Positions 62,736 through 64,000 of a DNA stretch of 64,000 bases are shown here, piece after piece; the first letter of the stretch is position 1, and each line of letters begins with the position of its first letter. The translations under genes were made by a program, and so were the position numbers. Under the pieces are notes generated by a model. The model did no database searches. It was not told where the DNA came from and worked only from the letters and a program-made list of their open reading frames with translations. The DNA comes from Quercus robur (Eukaryota > Streptophyta > Magnoliopsida > Fagales > Fagaceae). Location of the stretch: NCBI RefSeq assembly GCF_932294415.1, contig NC_065544.1:11569351-11633350 (forward strand). Direction: 5' to 3'.

Positions 62736-64000
62736 ATTTTTGGTCCAAATTAAATTTAATGAGGTGTCATAATGCTATTGGTTGAGGATAGAGCTTATGG
62801 TTTGGTTGCATGAACCCAATTTAATCCAAAATCAAAGCATTTATTAATTCCAAGCATAATGGCAGAATTGATCGATTGATAAATTAATTTTTTGACCTTG
62901 AGGACCATGAAAATTAGAAAATGAAGTCAAAATACAAAGAAAATCATATCAAAACTGAAACGGAAACATGTGAAACGAAAAAAGAAAATATACGGGAGGG
63001 TTAATGCTAATAAGCACTTGGGTTAGAACCTTCCAGATTTCCTTCATTTTTTATTCGACTTGCTCCCCACTCAGTTTGACTTTGATTCCTATGTTTTTTC
63101 TTCAGAAAATCTAGGTTGTTCTTAATCTTTGCATTATTAGGGTTTTTATTTTTTTATTTTTTTATAATTCATATAACATGTTCACATGCTCTTAGATTGG
63201 GGTTTTTCAATTCAAATAACATGTTCTCTTAGATTAGGGTTTATCCAATCACACACATATTCACCATGTTGTCTTTCAATTCTTGTGAAAATCTATCTAT
63301 GCATGCCTAGAATAGGGTTTCATCATACTCTTGAATGCTTGTTTCAATATTTGCAATCACATGTTCTTGGATGTTATAAACTCTCGAAAGATATGATATG
63401 ATCATTGGTCATCATAGTCTAGAAGACTGGTTTCACCTGGCAAGTTGGGTGTCTAACATCTTCCTAATTTTGTTACTTAGCCCTTGAACTTAGATCAAGG
63501 GTTAATAGATTATGCTTTTCCTTTAAATCTTCTTTTTCTAGATTGTAACTACAAATCAAAGCTTTGTGCTTTTGTTTTAAATTGTATCTAGGATCAATAA
63601 GAATGATGTACTTTTCAATTTGAATTTCTTATTTTTCCAATTAAATAAATGGTGACTCCATTATAAACCTTTGACCTAAGAGGGATAATAACATCAGTAG
63701 AACCTCCACTATCTCTTGAGAGGCAATAACATGTCTTCACACATTCGCGTAGGTTATGGCAAAATCTATTGAGAGGTTTGAGCCGAGAGCACAATCTCTC
63801 ACGGGGTGTTGCTACTAGTAAGGATGGGAATTAATTTCACATTAGTGGTTTTTTCTTTTTCTTTTTTATTTTTTCTTTTTAGTAGATTCATTAAGCATCA
63901 TGTTGAATGTTAAGTTCTTCAAAACATTATGCAACTTTATGAAGAAGCTTTTGGAAAAAAATTTGACTAAACAATACTTTTCTTTAGTAGTAATTTGGAT

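Larger units (their letters stand above)
58365..63650 (+). mobile_element. Ty3/gypsy-like long terminal repeat split by the LINE
   Basis: The left edge reads TGTAGACACCCCATTTT, a start typical of plant Tat/Ogre-type LTRs (recalled, not searched). The right edge at 63650 reads TGGTGACTCCA, resembling the tRNA-Arg-type primer site of these elements. Without the LINE (58656-62735) the repeat would be about 1.2 kb. Sequence from 63661 to the window end would be the untranslated leader; no gag frame is visible. The outer LTR cannot be checked because the window ends. Confidence 0.42.

Overview
The window is nuclear DNA of a flowering plant, most likely a woody eudicot. It has three intron-rich genes with GT-AG introns, long AT-rich spacers, and many plant-type non-LTR elements carrying an RNase H domain, with SINEs, hAT elements, MITEs and LTR elements. 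Species cannot be fixed from the sequence; a Fagaceae-like genome is a guess. Nothing bacterial or viral was seen.

Three genes could be assembled exon by exon, each with a continuous reading frame. (1) Minus strand, 21430 to 6937: a site-2 protease (S2P-type intramembrane zinc metalloprotease), 10 exons, 545 codons. Its last exon lies 8.27 kb beyond the ninth. (2) Plus strand, 24394 to 33675: ARPC2A, the p34 subunit of the actin-nucleating ARP2/3 complex, 10 exons, 324 codons. (3) Minus strand, 55224 to 52261: a DUF1639-family protein of unknown function, 4 exons, 382 codons. S2P and ARPC2A are divergent, with about 3 kb between their start codons. No shared pathway is evident: S2P releases membrane-tethered transcription factors in the Golgi, ARPC2A acts in branched actin assembly, and DUF1639 has no assigned role.

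Region by region: 1-6.9 kb has no gene but holds SINE copies and a seven-copy tandem repeat. 6.9-21.4 kb is S2P; its intron 9 contains at least seven insertions (LINE pieces, a hAT-like element, a retroelement ORF1 remnant bracketed by repeats) and intron 3 holds a 1.2-kb hAT element. 22.2-23.6 kb holds a TIR element and a solo LTR. 24.4-33.7 kb is ARPC2A, whose introns 3 and 8 carry LINE fragments, one interrupted by a SINE. 33.7-52 kb is a field of small DNA elements and foldbacks, with a LINE and a few orphan exon-like stretches. 52.3-55.2 kb is the DUF1639 gene. 57.6-64 kb is a nested retroelement cluster: a decayed reverse-transcriptase fragment interrupted by a small LINE, then a long terminal repeat split by a 4-kb LINE.

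No new multi-gene system was found. The best observations are an insertion-rich intron that cuts through the S2P metal-site motif, a 1335-codon LINE reading frame broken only by nonsense codons, several insertions dated by exact target-site duplications, and small repeat families that may not be catalogued.
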